This document shows positions 10,598-22,786 of a stretch of 64,000 nucleotides of DNA, one piece after another; positions within the stretch are counted from its first letter, which is position 1; each line of letters starts with the position of its first letter. Source of the stretch: Ladona fulva. Lineage: Eukaryota > Arthropoda > Insecta > Odonata > Libellulidae. The translations under genes and the position numbers were made by a program. The notes under the pieces are model-generated. The model was not told where the DNA came from. It ran no database searches and saw only the letters and a list, made by a program, of their open reading frames with translations. The stretch is taken from positions 1,071,714 to 1,135,713 of the forward strand of contig KZ308166.1 of NCBI GenBank assembly GCA_000376725.2, in the 5' to 3' direction.

Positions 10598-13384
10598 AGG
10601 AATTCTATATCGCTGAACCGTGTTAATTGATAAACATGAAAAGAATGCTATTGTAACTGAATTCATCTAATTATAATATTGCAAAAGGATATCTTTGTAG
10701 TAATCCGTTTTTCTCATTCTGTTTTATGTTGTCTCAACTGAGTGTTGAGTGTTTCCTTTGTGAGTCAAAAAATATATCTCACAATGCAACATTGTTAAAT
10801 TGAACATAAGTTATAAACATTGTTGATAACATAAACTTATATGTCTTGCCTTTGTGCATGTGGAAGCCATACATATATTTCAAACAACTCTGACGTTAAC
10901 GATATGTTGCAAAGAAGAATAATTTCAACTACGTATTACAAATAATTTCCATGCATTCAGCTCTTATGAATTTTCATTAGCATCTGTGAAATCGCGCGAA
11001 ATCTTTTTGTCTATAAACTTCTCAGCAGTGATTTTGTTTCCATTTTGACATTTCTGCTCGTTTTTATTGCTTTCAATGAGATATAAATCGATTCTCACCG
11101 ATTTGTATATATTTTTCAATAGCCATATCAACAACAATCGCTGAAGATAAGCATTTTCTGAAATATATCCGGGTAAATTCTTAATTGTGTTCCGATTGTC
11201 CCGGAGTTTTCGTCCTCAGCGTAGTAAAAGTGATACTTTTGCAACGTCGATCTCTGTACACGCTAATTGTGACTGAAGTTGAGGGGCTATAATAAGAAAA
11301 TAACGTATCGCTTTTCGTAAATAAAAATTATACTGCCATTTTTTTATACAAAATTTTCCAGTTAGCGGATGAAGATCCATTGGTCAAATTTAATAGCAAA
11401 CCATTAGCTTTCAAATACACAGAAGTTTCTCTATATGGTACAGGAGTGTCCCAACGTGCTTAAGTCATTATAAGAATACAATAATTAAACAAACGATGAG
11501 TTATTGACTTTCTAAACTAAAGCAAAGAACAATTTCTGCGGCCCGCGAAGTCCTTACTGCGTAATTCGTACCACTCGAGGTAATTGCTTAGGTAACCATG
11601 ATTTAGAATAATGTAAATCTATATTTTATATAATAAATCTACCTCTAAACTTTCAAGACAATTATTTGATGTTTGGGAAATATTTCCCGAGAATGTCTTT
11701 CACAGTCAATTCCCTCATATTTACTTTAGGACCGGTATTTTCGTAATCTCAATCCTTAGCCGTTGCCAATTATTTCCAGGTCATGTAATAAGAATTTAGA
11801 ACAAGTGAGAAAAGAATGAATTCGTGCAAAGGAGGGAAATCAGTAGCAATTAGCTGCAATAATTTCGTTTCGTCTTCTCCTCTACGTATCCTCACCTTCG
11901 TGTGCCGTGTGTTATCTTAATGAACTGACAGTTAAGTAATCTTTTCGGACGGAGACATACTTAAGTCGCTTACCACCGTTTCCCAGTGAAAAATTGAATT
12001 TTAACGCACTTTTAATTTCCCATTAACTCGGATTTTATCAGCTATCCTCGTCTAGAACAACAGCGGCTGACTTTATCGAGGCAATAACAATTCGTCACGA
12101 CCTACTCGAAAACAAAGACCTTTAAGATATGAATCCGCCAAAATGTTTTCCTCTAACTTCGTGCGTGTTAAAATCATAGAGAGAATCGATATCCGGAATT
12201 TCCGTGTCTGGATTTCTTCCTAACTATGAGAATAACTGCTACTTCTGAATTTCGTTCAATATTTTATTTATATATAGTCGATTTATATTTTTGCAATATG
12301 TCCTCAGACGGTTGAGAATCATACTTAAGAAAGTACACATAACTGAATTGAAATTGTATGGCCTTAGACTCTCAAAACTCTAAGCACTCCATTATGGCCG
12401 AAGATAGGTGATCTTATTCAATTAGAGTTCGAAAATATTGGCGTCAAAGCAGACTAATTACTTGAAACCATTGACTTATTTTCGGAATGATACACGGTAT
12501 TTCAGAAATTGTATAAATACTTCATTCCAGCCACTATAGAATCTACCATTGGTTTTCCCAACCACCTCAATCCTTAAATTATTAAACATGTTATTTAAAC
12601 GTACAATTTTTAAGACAAAGATTTTTCGATCCGCTTTTGTATTATTTTGCCCATATCGGAATATAAGTTGAAGGTATTCCTTTACTACGCTCAGAAAAAA
12701 ACGCGTCTCAGAATCTATAAATGATACGAAACGAAATCGCGACAAAATAATGGAAGAAATTGCAGGATTAAATTTGCCGTTCAGAAATGTCTATCGAGTT
12801 CAGTTTCCGATCAAATAAATTTGAATAGCTTCAGAAGTAAAAAGCTTGACCGATGGAGAGCCTCTATGCTTAATTGAAGTTAAACATTAAGGAGTTTGAC
12901 TATAGATTACCCGTTGGCCGTATCATTACACTTTCTGACATTACCAGATATATGTCGAGATTTCTGCAACCGTTATATAACACCGAAATGTGACTTTCAT
13001 GCATTATGTGTGAGAGAAAACAAAACTTTGAAGAAAGACGAGTGACATTTTTCTACAGAGCTCTATTTTGACCTCATCTTAATGTACTAACTAGGATGAA
13101 AAACTGCAGTGACGTGATTCACTTAAAGAATGAAATTTCTTATGTACACCGCTGAGACAGACTGAGAAATATTAATTCACAAAATAAATAGAGTAATTCC
13201 TTTCCTCTGCACGGAGGTTAGAGGAATAGCAGAAGTTGAGGAAGCTTTCCTGAAGTGATACAAGTGATAAGTTCTTATAACGTAGAGCAATGACAAAGAT
13301 ATAATGGAAACACAAATTATATCCTTAATCTATGAAGTTTCGCTTTCTCGGTGTGAAATATTGACCCTAGGCAAAGCTGGTCGG
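10598..13384. other. AT-rich non-coding DNA, with possible further parts of family G to about 11552
   Basis: GCGGCCCGCGAAGTC at 11538-11552 recurs exactly in reverse complement at 48152-48166, close to the other family G copy. Part of 10.6-11.6 kb may therefore belong to the same element or its relatives. From 11.6 to 13.4 kb I see only short, unrecognised frames (89 codons at 12476-12745, minus) and AT-rich sequence. Confidence 0.45.
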
Positions 13385-13435
13385 AAACACGGGTGAGCCG
13401 GGCGGTCGCCCGGGGGTGTTAAGCTTTGGGGGCAC
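13385..13435. mobile_element. Possible hAT-like terminal fragment
   Basis: A very GC-rich patch in AT-rich DNA reads GAGCCGGGCGGTCGCCCGGG, followed by a TTTGGGGGCAC stretch. The arrangement parallels the left end of the hAT miniature element at 59480 (GGCCGGTCGCCCGG, then TTTGTGGGGCGC). No second end and no target duplication were found, so this would be a truncated relative. Confidence 0.35.
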
Positions 13436-13854
13436 ATGGTGTTAGTTCGAAGTTTTTATAAGGGGCGGATGCCTTCGTGTGTGATCTTTCCATGGACAAA
13501 CCAGTTATTCAGCAATTTGTAGGAGTTGTTCACGGTATCTTCGCAATGAGCATACACATCTATAGGAGAACCTTAGGTTAATAGTTTTCTTAAGAAATAA
13601 CATCTGACTGTTGGCGAGAATATTTATAAAATGAAACGGAGGTAATCATAAAAATGGTGCATGTTAGGAAGCGTTCTGATGATGTATTTGTGGAATAAAT
13701 TTCAAATAATACGTTAACGAATTTCAAACGATCGCTTCGGATAATAATCGCTGATTTTCAGAGTTAATTCACTTACTATTAACCAATTTATTGTGTTCGG
13801 AGTTAGATTTATATCCTGATATGAATTAAATGAAAGTTATATATGAATCATCTG

Positions 13855-13900
13855 TGGTGCATGGCAGGGGTGCAGTGACACCTTGACTATTATCATCCTA
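13855..13900 (+). repeat. Possible fragment of family F
   Basis: The sequence GGTGCATGGCAGGGGTG, then GTGACACCTT, resembles the core of the arms at 9591-9670 and the family F core at 50684-50704. It is short and diverged. Confidence 0.35.
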
Positions 13901-14611
13901 TAAGCGTCTCTGATGCACTATGGATGAAACGACCAAATTTAACTAGCTGTTTTGGGGATGAATTCCTAACAGCGCTTAGTCGATGTCTCTTGAAGAATGC
14001 GCTAGTTGTTTATTGGATCCGCAATGTCTTCAACTTCGTGTAAAAGTTCTGCATTGATGAATATTTCGAAAAGCTTCCTTCGGTAATCAAATCTTCTCCC
14101 CTGGAGGGAATTCCACCCGAGAGTTTTGTCATAGCCGTAATACCACTGTCGAACCTTAAATCTCCAGTAATTAAATATGCTGCTCTACGTTGGACCATCT
14201 CTTAATCCCTACCTCATTTGGATCCCAGACTGCGTAGCAGTCACGAGACTAGGTCTAATAATGGAAAAATATTAATTTCTTTGACTCTTAACTTCTCGAC
14301 TTTGAGATTCCCCTCAAAGTTTTTAGTTTTAAAATTACATTTGAGAAATAATGACCATGTATAAATTACTAACAAACGTTTAGTTGAAAGTAATTCGAGC
14401 TAGATTAAGACTGTAGGATGATGTGACCGTGGAGGTGTTTACAAAAATATAAGGAAATTACCCTAATTTATTTAACACTAATTTAAGACTACACAAACAG
14501 TAATCATAGATGCACCAGCCATACATAATGATGGAAAGGTGTACCTCCATAAAAAGGTGAAGAGGTGTGCATCTTAGATGGACGAATTAACTCGACCTTA
14601 CCAACAAAGTG
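13901..14611. other. AT-rich non-coding DNA, no feature
   Basis: No gene, tRNA-like box or inverted repeat recognised. A 62-codon minus-strand frame (14010-14198) has no recognised similarity. Confidence 0.55.
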
Positions 14612-14720
14612 ACTCGAAAAGAGCTCAATGGCTAGAGCAACCTCCCGACAATAGGGAGGTTCGGGTTCGGAGTACCGGTTCCGTGATTCTTTTTTCATAA
14701 CCGTTTCCTCTTGAAAAACC
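14612..14720 (+). mobile_element. tRNA-derived SINE, family D, copy 1
   Basis: A tRNA-like head contains a D-arm GCTCAATGGCTAGAGC with a 4-bp stem, an anticodon-like arm with a 6-bp stem CCTCCC/GGGAGG and 7-base loop, and a B-box-like GGGTTCGGAGTACC. The base expected to be U33 is A, so it is not a functional tRNA. The body continues with TTTTTTCATAACCGTTTCC. The same head-to-body order occurs on the minus strand at 48620-48725, which shows it is a dispersed family. The 64-codon minus-strand frame over it is a shadow. Confidence 0.6.
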
Positions 14721-16692
14721 TATTAATTTATTCATGTATTTTTTACGTACGAACGGATTGTAAATATGTGTGTATTCTTTCAAAATCAATGATTTTCGAG
14801 CAAAGTTAAGAGATACAGAGAGAAATTGGTAATGAAGGGAAGAATTGCTTGAGTGAGTGTAAGTTAAAGAGTTAAAAAAGAAAGTGGGAAAAAAGGTATG
14901 TGCATACATATCCCACTTAGATAACCAACCAAGTTCCAGGATGTGAGCTGAGGTTTTAAGAGAGCATAAACTTGATGTTAAAAGAACTTATTGCAGTGGT
15001 GGTTCTCGTTTCTCAAGGATGCAGCCTCAAAAAGGGCATTTTTGGAGCAATTTGCATAATGGCAACGAGCTTGCATTTCCAAAACACCTTGAGCATGAAC
15101 TTGAAGAGGGAGTTCAATGGTTTTTAAATAATGAGTGGCGTGAAGGAGTGTGTAAAAGTCGGAAAGTATTTGATTCCATGAATGTTCAATATATTTGATA
15201 TTACACGGTAGAAAATTTACCAGAACTTCCCACTGAAACATTATTACAATATAGCCTCATCGAAATAGGCTATATCTGATCTATAAAAACTCTATTTCTC
15301 TCCGCCTTAAGATAGGTTTTACTGTTTCTGCGGCTTTTCGTTCCTTTTCTGTTAAAAAATATAGGATATTGACATTGTGCTCATCCTGATTAAAATACTT
15401 ATAGGTATTTGAATTCACGATACAACAAACGGGATTTTTATTCAGTGGCACTACATTTTAAGAAAATTTTTCTAGTTCTATTTAGCAATATTTTCGTTTA
15501 TCTTCATTTTAATTACTAAACACGTTCAGTCAGCTACAGTGATGCCTTCGGATTTTAGTACTAATGCAACCCATGAGAAAAATTCATTATATAAGCGCAT
15601 ATTATTAATTTCAAAAAGTTATAACATAAAATAAAATAAATTTCAGTGGTAAAACAGTAGATTTCGAGAAGTTTATGCTATAACAGTGTTATTGTAAGCC
15701 GATTCATTTCCTAAATATTCCAACATCAATCTGAAAAAATCGGGAATTTTGAGCTTCAGAGATATTTGGTCAATACTCAAAGATTACCGTGGGCCATGGT
15801 AAAATATTTCGAGAATTAATCCGCTGGAAATTGAGACGTTGCAAGCTGACCTAAGCCTGCGAGCGGACTGTCAATTAATGAAAATCAACCCATTGCATGA
15901 AACGCGAGGTGAACTCAAAAATTATTTATTTACCGAAACATATAATCAAAGCATATAACTTTATTTGAAGGTAACATTGACTCCGTTTGATGTCATATTT
16001 CAAGGGAAATATTTTACTTTCTTCTCCGACCTATTTCAATTAATTTCGCAGACTAAAGGAAAATTTGCAATTCAAATTATCGCTGCAGTGCTCGATACTT
16101 TGAACCCGGTGGATTAGTCCAGACTGTCTCCGTAGGATTGTGATCAAAAGAGTTCGCAAAATGGGGACGAGTCCCATAAAACAGCGACCTGAGTCCAGTC
16201 TGATGGTTGCTCCATGCTTCAAATATGCAACCTCAAGTATTTTGGGACCGAATCGAGCTCATCTCGTTTTTTTGATGCTCGCAGTAGCTCCTTTTCCGCT
16301 CGTAAAGAAACTTTTTTAACGACGCCGGAAAGATATTGAGGACGTCTAGGAAGGCACCTTACGATCTCCAGGAAAGCCTTCCGGATATTTGCCTCTTTTT
16401 TAATAAATCAAGGTGGTGCGATTGGAAACCATTAAAGCAAGTGCTGAGATATGCTGATTGCGGGTCTGTGGTTTTTTATGGGCAAAATTCTTTACTGCCG
16501 CCACGCTTATCTCCGAAGCTTTGTTTTTCATCGCGGCAATAGCGAGTTATTTTCCAAGAAAATTATCCAGATGATGACCTCCGAAGTAATTCTGGTGCAT
16601 CTGCTTCCAGACTCGAAGAACTCGCTAAATTTTCTACTGGTCCAATTTATTTTCCTACTCGACTACTGGATCTAGTCATTCTAATTGATTCA
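14721..16692. other. AT-rich non-coding DNA, no gene seen
   Basis: Frames of 94 and 87 codons occur on the minus strand (14625-14909 and 14978-15241), without domain similarity or codon bias. The first overlaps SINE sequence. No RNA gene or long repeat was found. Confidence 0.55.
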
Positions 16693-16885
16693 CCGGCCAC
16701 GGTGGCGGAGTGTTTAGTGTGCTAGCACTCCAACCCCAAGTCCCGGTTTCGAATCCCGGTTAGTCAGATTTTTCCGATAATGTAATGGTCGTGTTTGTTC
16801 GTCCTTTTTTATATTTGAAGTCTTATATTGTACTGGTCCAGCAAATGGATGTTTGTGGAGGCATTCAGATTTATAAATAAATAAA
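16693..16885 (+). mobile_element. tRNA-derived SINE, family C, apparently near full length
   Basis: The head GGTGGCGGAGTGTTTAGTG has A-box character. It is followed at about 16741-16760 by CCCGGTTTCGAATCCCGG, a B-box inside a 5-bp T-stem. A body of about 110 bases follows (including TCAGATTTTTCCGATAATG). The unit ends in a simple tail of ATAA units near 16872-16885. This is the usual plan of a SINE: tRNA head, unique body, short-unit tail. The head resembles a leucine- or serine-type tRNA start, but this is loose. Flanking duplications were not resolved. Confidence 0.6.
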
Positions 16886-17400
16886 TTCTTCTGGAGAGTT
16901 TTAGCAGAGAGCTACAAGTACAACACACTCGAAAAAATCATCGTTAAAACGAAGAAACTGCAACTAGGCTAATGTTATCCATGATAGGTGTTATATTGTA
17001 GTTGAATTCTTTAATATACTAAATCTATCATCCGTAAAAGCTAACATCAGTTAAGACAGAGTTCTGTGAATATTTCTAGCACTATTATATTTATGCACGT
17101 ATCTTATTCTCCTAAATGCATATCTATATATATGTAAAAGAAATTGGAACATGGCTTCTGATTAATTACAGGTTAAGAACGCTTCTAAAGCCGTTTTCTC
17201 CGGTCATCCAGCCGGCTAAGACCAGTTCTGGAAACAACGGGAAGTAACCGAACTTCTAAGAATCACCGATTGCGCATTTCGATGGCCGAGTTAACATCTT
17301 CAAGGGCGAAAGAAGACCGTGAGAGCTATTAAACCTCTGAAGCAAATTTATATTTTATGCATGGTATTTTAAATTGGGTGCATATTTTACATCAACATTA
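16886..17400. other. Non-coding DNA, no feature
   Basis: AT-rich, with a slightly GC-richer patch near 17190-17330. No gene or repeat could be assigned. Confidence 0.5.
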
Positions 17401-17519
17401 GGACAAAAACAATAAGCTAAAGAGTTAATTCGAACGCTTGGTGTTAAGACGCCGTAAGGCGGCTTGCAAGGTATTTAAAAAAACAAGGTACTTACAAGGT
17501 ATTTATGTAGATGTAGATG
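17401..17519 (-). repeat. Dispersed repeat family F, minus-strand copy
   Basis: Contains CAATAAGCTAAAG, TTCGAACGCTTGGTGTT, GGCGGCTTGCAAGGTATTT and ATTTATGTAGATGTAGATGA. All are shared, in order and reverse complement, with 50647-50790. An internal duplication of the AAGGTATTTA segment (around 17467-17505) expands the end of this copy. Confidence 0.6.
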
Positions 17520-19068
17520 ACTATTTAAAAGAAACAATTTGAATGATAAAGAAAATTTCATCATAGCAATACTTTTTAAAATGGTAAATGATGTGTTAAC
17601 CTGACCACAAATTTTTAATGATTTCTATGATTATTATCTTTACTTGGACAGGATAGCTGACTGCCCGCTATTTCTTAAATGTACATTTTTCTATGTTCTC
17701 TACGAATAAGGCGTCATAATTAGTGAGCCAACAATAGATCCATAGATACCAATCGACGCTTTTCCGTATTTTTCCTAAGATTTTCTGCTCAGACACCATG
17801 AAAAACTTACGTTTTTGTTCAAACTTCCTCATAGAAATTTCCTTCGTTAGCTTTTATCCTCTTCTACAAAGGAAGACACACATTTAAGAAAATTATACAA
17901 TTACCTTCCTCTTACAATTAAGAGTTATTTCCTGATAATACTCGACTTAAGTTAAATATACCAAGGAAATCAAAAGGAAAAATCTCTTCTTTTCATTCAT
18001 TTTGTTAACGCTCTATTCCGACTTCATATTGCATGTCAGACGTCAATTATTTTTCAAACCAAACATCAAGGTCTAACTCCTTATCGCAAAAATAAACTTT
18101 GTTAGCTTACTTAAATGTGTGCTTTTGAGACAGGGGTAACAATGATGGTACATTTTATACGAAATCCGAGGTACGAAATGTTAATAAAATTAAATTTCTG
18201 ACTGCAAAATTTAATTTCTGACAACTGTCAACATTAAATCGAAAAATGTTCTTCAAGGTTACACAAGAATTTGATCACAACGATGGAAATTCTCACAAGA
18301 TAGAATGTAGAATATTCTTTCGTCGCTTCAAAGCTCACATATACTTCAAGCTGTATCCTATACCGTAAACACTGATTTTGCATTTCCTCATGGTATTCAA
18401 TCGCTTATTGTTAAGAAAATCTGTAGCAAAATTTTCTGCTAAATTCAATGGCGGTTAATAGACTATCCTCAGAGATTCAAACATCCACCCAAATAAGTAA
18501 AGGTTATATAGCAGTTTAGGTTAAGTAGCAGGAAACGGGCAGAAATATCTTCAAATGGCCGGATTATAGGCAAGAGGGATTTATACGATATTACGTCGAA
18601 CAATGGTCGTATTTCATTGAGCATTTTTAAACAAAAATATATATTTTTTGAGGTAAATGTTTTGGATTCTTTCAATTCAGAATAAAAGAATTACTGAAGT
18701 TAGAGACAATAGAAATAAATTACTACTTGTTATATTGCGATAACAAGAGAAGTCGATGTACTAATCAAGGACAGCAGATATATTCACAAAAATTGAAAAC
18801 TGTAAGAATTTACTCCCTAAAAAATCGCTGAAAGCGCTGAATATTTCCAATTTCGCACATTTCAGCTTCGAATTCTAAAATTCATACGCTGTTCGGTGTT
18901 CATACAGTTCCACATTGCCTACCATACATAAAGGAGATATCATAATTCTGCACACACCTTATTCATATTTGATCGGTTTCTTCTATCTTTCTCGTTTCTC
19001 CACCAGGGGACTTGCTCAGGGCGAACTTTCCATTCTTGGTACAGGTAAGACTCCCTCGTCAAATAAAT
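17520..19068. other. AT-rich non-coding DNA, no gene seen
   Basis: Only short unrecognised frames. A small near-tandem duplication of AAATTTAATTTCTGAC-like sequence lies at about 18188-18222. A plus-strand frame at 18915-19133 ends inside the adjacent SINE and is not credible coding. Confidence 0.55.
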
Positions 19069-19147
19069 GTTGGCCCCCACCGGAAATCAAACCCGGGACT
19101 GCTTTAGCCGAAAGCGAACGCGCTGCTCACTAGGCTATCCGGGGACC
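19069..19147 (-). mobile_element. tRNA-derived SINE head, family A type, with an unusual tail
   Basis: On the minus strand the head reads CCCCGGATAGCCTAGTG (A-box region), then GCGTTCGCTTTCGG and CCCGGGTTTGATTTCCGGTG (B-box). This matches the head of the family A copies at 28.0, 36.8, 42.6, 49.1 and 56.7 kb. The sequence after the B-box, towards lower coordinates, lacks their CTGTCGAAG and TTTTAACAATA blocks. It is therefore either a different subfamily sharing the head or a chimeric copy. Confidence 0.55.
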
Positions 19148-21858
19148 TTATAGTTACCCAGAATGCTACTTAAATAACGAAAGTTAATCCGTGATTAAGG
19201 TCTGTAGGCACCTGGTGTGTTGTACCTGGACAACAACGTACTAGAAAATTCCATATTGTGCGAGCCCTGTTGGAATAGCTCTAACGAGGAAACTTTCTAA
19301 AACTATTTCAGGGCAACCATAGATCACGCTTCCCAGAGCCATTTTATCTTTTGCGATCGCAAAAATCGAAAGTCAAAAGGAATGCGACTACTTTTGCTCC
19401 GTCTACTGAATTAAAATAAGTTATTATTTCGGTAAGTGTGAAAGTAAGAAGAAGAAATAAGTTACCAATTAAGTGATTTAAATCTATTTTATCGATGAGA
19501 TATTCGTATATACGCGTTGAATTCACGAATGAGCAAAGATACAACTTAAAACTCTTTCATTTTCTTAGGGTTACCAACAAAAAATGATTTCCTAACTGCT
19601 TCCTTATATCGGAAAAGAATCTTTGAAGGAAAGAAGAGTAAATTTAAGGCTACACTTCTCAGTAAATACTTAAGAGTAATTTTTTTAATGGAAGACGCGG
19701 CGGATGTATTGAAACCATAATGTTTCTTATGGCTTATCAAATACTGCGAGAAAAATCAAGCATATAGACACTAGGGCATTGCAGATTAAGAACTGGTTTC
19801 CTGTGAACGATAAGAGAGAGCAATGAATTTGGAAAATAGACTGACTGGTACCACAACCACACGCATAAATGCAGCTAATAGGACAATTGCGAGGAATTTT
19901 TTTTTTTTAGAAGATCGATCGAGTTTGCTCATAAATAAAATCTACCTTTTTTTAACTATTTTTAATTAATATTTCAAAAATTCCAAATACCACCAACAAT
20001 AAGATGAGGTGGCTGCTGATGGTTGTGTTGTAAGGTACAATAAACTACTACCTTATACCACCAACAATGTACTACCCAATGCACGTTTGAATGACATAGG
20101 TATCATCAGTGGTTATGGCGAAATTACGTTGAGTAATATAACATTATTGAAGGTTTTTGGAGCTTTTGCGGTATTAATTAACTTAACCATCAGTTGCCAA
20201 TTCTATAATAACTTTATTTTCGTTCTCCGGCTTTTTTAGTGAAAAAGGAAGCTCAAATTGGGCAAGTTCCTGCCGTCTACGAGACATGCCGATGATTGTC
20301 AACAAGCCTGAAGATCCCATTTACAAAATGCTATAGATTCCCTCCATTATTAACTCCGGACACAGCGTCAACGATACCTAACGTTATAATTAGCTGACCT
20401 CCCTTTTAATTTTACTCCTGCATACACGAGTTAACATCTGCTATCATCAGATCTTTCGGCTCTTTATCTGCATGCATCCACCTTTCAAATGTTATTTTAA
20501 GACTCACACAATAAGGTTTATGGATAACATCTTTTATTTTTAAGCTCGCAAACTCTGTGGACCCCGAGCTTTGAAAGCTTTAATGCTAAGAAGTTTAATT
20601 AAATCGTTACCTCGATGAGTGAAGGTTTGACTACCTCACATCGAAGCCCAAATAAAACGATTCCTCATTTTTTTAATTAACTCTTCTTCGACGGGAGTTA
20701 AGCAAGGCATGCTTCGGGTCTATCAATCAAGATGAAGGTACCTCATTATCAGATATCGATACGCCTTCGTAGAATATCAGAGAGTTTATCGCTCAAGCTA
20801 TAAATATCTCCAACCCATTGTTTTAATCTCATTATTAAATTTCAGTATCTGGAAGATGGGTTACGAACGGTTTGCTATACACAACATTTAGATACATTTT
20901 TCAATACATCAGTTTGATACAAATGTTACGTTGACAAAAATTCACTAATAAAAATAGGTTTCGTTGAAAAAGAATTGGAAAAAAAATATTTTCTCAGCTA
21001 CAATCACTGCTTCAACATTAATTTTGTAAATATTTTGTTATTGAGGTTGTCATAAATCACATAAATCTTCCTGGAATCCAAAAGATTTGGTAGGTACGCT
21101 GATTTCAGGTCATTGTTGCTTTGGGAAGGTAATCATATCAAATTGATTTGAATATCAATCCACGGAAGAACAAAGTAAGTTTTCAACGAATCCATATCGT
21201 TAAAATTAAATCCAGAACAAAGTAGCGGGTGACGAAAACGTAGCAACCGAAATAGAATTCTGCATGTGAATGCAGCTTTAACCAAAAACAATATTCTGAA
21301 AAAATTTTTAGAAAATCTTCCTGTATCAAATAAACAAATTAGTATGACTCATAGAAGATGAACAATCCGAAGCAAATATTATGTATTGCAAATATGTCCA
21401 ATAGTAATATTTATGAATGTGAATGTTCGTTGCCAAAATTCTTTCAATAACTGAAGTCTTCAAAATATGAAGTAACTGTTGCAGGTAGATGTATTTGTTA
21501 CACTACTATCATTTGAGTTTAACTTACTTTAATGTAGCATAAAGTTTTGGCTTACCTTGCGTACCATTTAGGAAGGAAATATCCATTTTCCACGGGTGCA
21601 GGTTTGTCTTTTTATCAGGGTCAAGAAACACTAGAAAAGAAATAGAAAAATAAAGAAATAAATTAGAAACAAAAAATATTAACAACATCATAGCAAATTC
21701 ACTTGTAGCTTGTAACAGTTATAATATTACCGTATTAATCAAAATATATTGTTTGGTTTTGTAGTAGCAATTACTTTTTTATCTGTGTTATTGCACGTTA
21801 TAAAGATAAATTTTGCTGCAACTGTTCCCTATCTTCACTAATAGAGGATTAGATCAAA
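19148..21858. other. AT-rich non-coding DNA, no gene seen
   Basis: A 12-T run is at about 19897-19908. The 76-codon plus frame at 20009-20239 has no recognised similarity. No tRNA-like boxes or long inverted repeats were noticed. Confidence 0.55.
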
Positions 21859-21905
21859 CATGGTGGATTCCTAAAGTGGGTTAAATAGCACCCGGGGGTG
21901 CTGTG
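21859..21905 (+). mobile_element. Possible hAT-like terminus
   Basis: GGTGGATTCCTAAAGTGGG is followed by a GC-rich hairpin, AGCACCCGGGGGTGCT (21887-21902). The order resembles the ends of common animal hAT elements, which read like CAGTGGTTC..AAAGTGGG followed by a GC-rich inverted stretch. That is family knowledge; no partner end or 8-bp target duplication was found, so it may be truncated or fortuitous. Confidence 0.35.
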
Positions 21906-22727
21906 TTGGCAAAGATCAGCATTGCAGGGGACAGCAGGAGGTCGTTTGGCTGGGAATGTCGTCTTCTTGGCAGCTTTATTCATTCCATAATGCAGCATTC
22001 TAAATTGTTGTATTCTTTACAACAATTTAGCAAGTAAGTCAACGCATCGCTTACAGCTGTTAATTTTAATCTTCGTAATCTTAATGGCTAGGTTCTTTTT
22101 TCTCATAACTTTCATTGCGGACATTTTTAATCATTCATTAACATTTTGTAATAAAAATACAAGGACTGAGCCAACCACCTCGGGCACCTTGGCTGATACT
22201 TATCTGAGAAATATTAATGTAAACTACAAAACCACAAAATTAAATATAACCATCGCAAACAATGTCAATATGCGTTAAGAAATATCTATCGAGTGGGGAT
22301 AAGAAGCTGAGAAAGGATTAACTTATCTCTATCGTTTGATAAAAAGAAGGGCGGATTGTGGAACAAAGAAATGTCCATTTAATCTAATGGAAGCTGACGA
22401 ACTCATTAGGTAAACAGTGAAACAAAATCTGGAGGCAGGTATCTACCATTAACTGCTTTTGAGAAAGGTTTACATAATTTCCTTACAAATAATTTAGGGT
22501 GTTGATAATTAAGTAAACTGAAATTAAATGAGTTTCGAGGGAGGTGGAATTAAAATTGGTGGCGGAGCACTGCATATGTATCTGACACTACCCCCAAAAC
22601 CTACTTGAGTGCATCCACAATGCTACGATGGCTACACTACGCTTAAACTAGGCGTTTCAAGAATTCATTTCTTCCGCAAACTATACCGCGAAGGTAATCG
22701 ATTCGGATAGTGGAGTCACGGTGCATG
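21906..22727. other. Non-coding DNA, no feature
   Basis: Mixed composition, with no gene or repeat recognised apart from the neighbours listed. Confidence 0.5.
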
Positions 22728-22786
22728 CAACCCCTGCTATACGGCGAAGGGCGGCTCGCAGGGTAGATGTGTAAATGTAGATGACT
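22728..22786 (-). repeat. Dispersed repeat family F, short minus-strand copy
   Basis: CCCCTGCTATACGGCGAAGG, then GGCTCGCAGGGTA and GTAAATGTAGATGAC, follows the order of the 39842-40000 copy (CCCCTGCCAAACGCCGAAAAG, TTGCAGGTTATTT, ATGTAGATGTAGAT). Diverged and truncated. Confidence 0.5.

Noticed and set aside
14612..14690. A functional tRNA gene
   Set aside because: The D- and anticodon-like arms fold, but the conserved U33 is missing, no acceptor stem forms, and the sequence continues into a body shared with another locus.
18915..19133. 72-codon plus-strand open frame
   Set aside because: The C-terminal third is antisense SINE head sequence.
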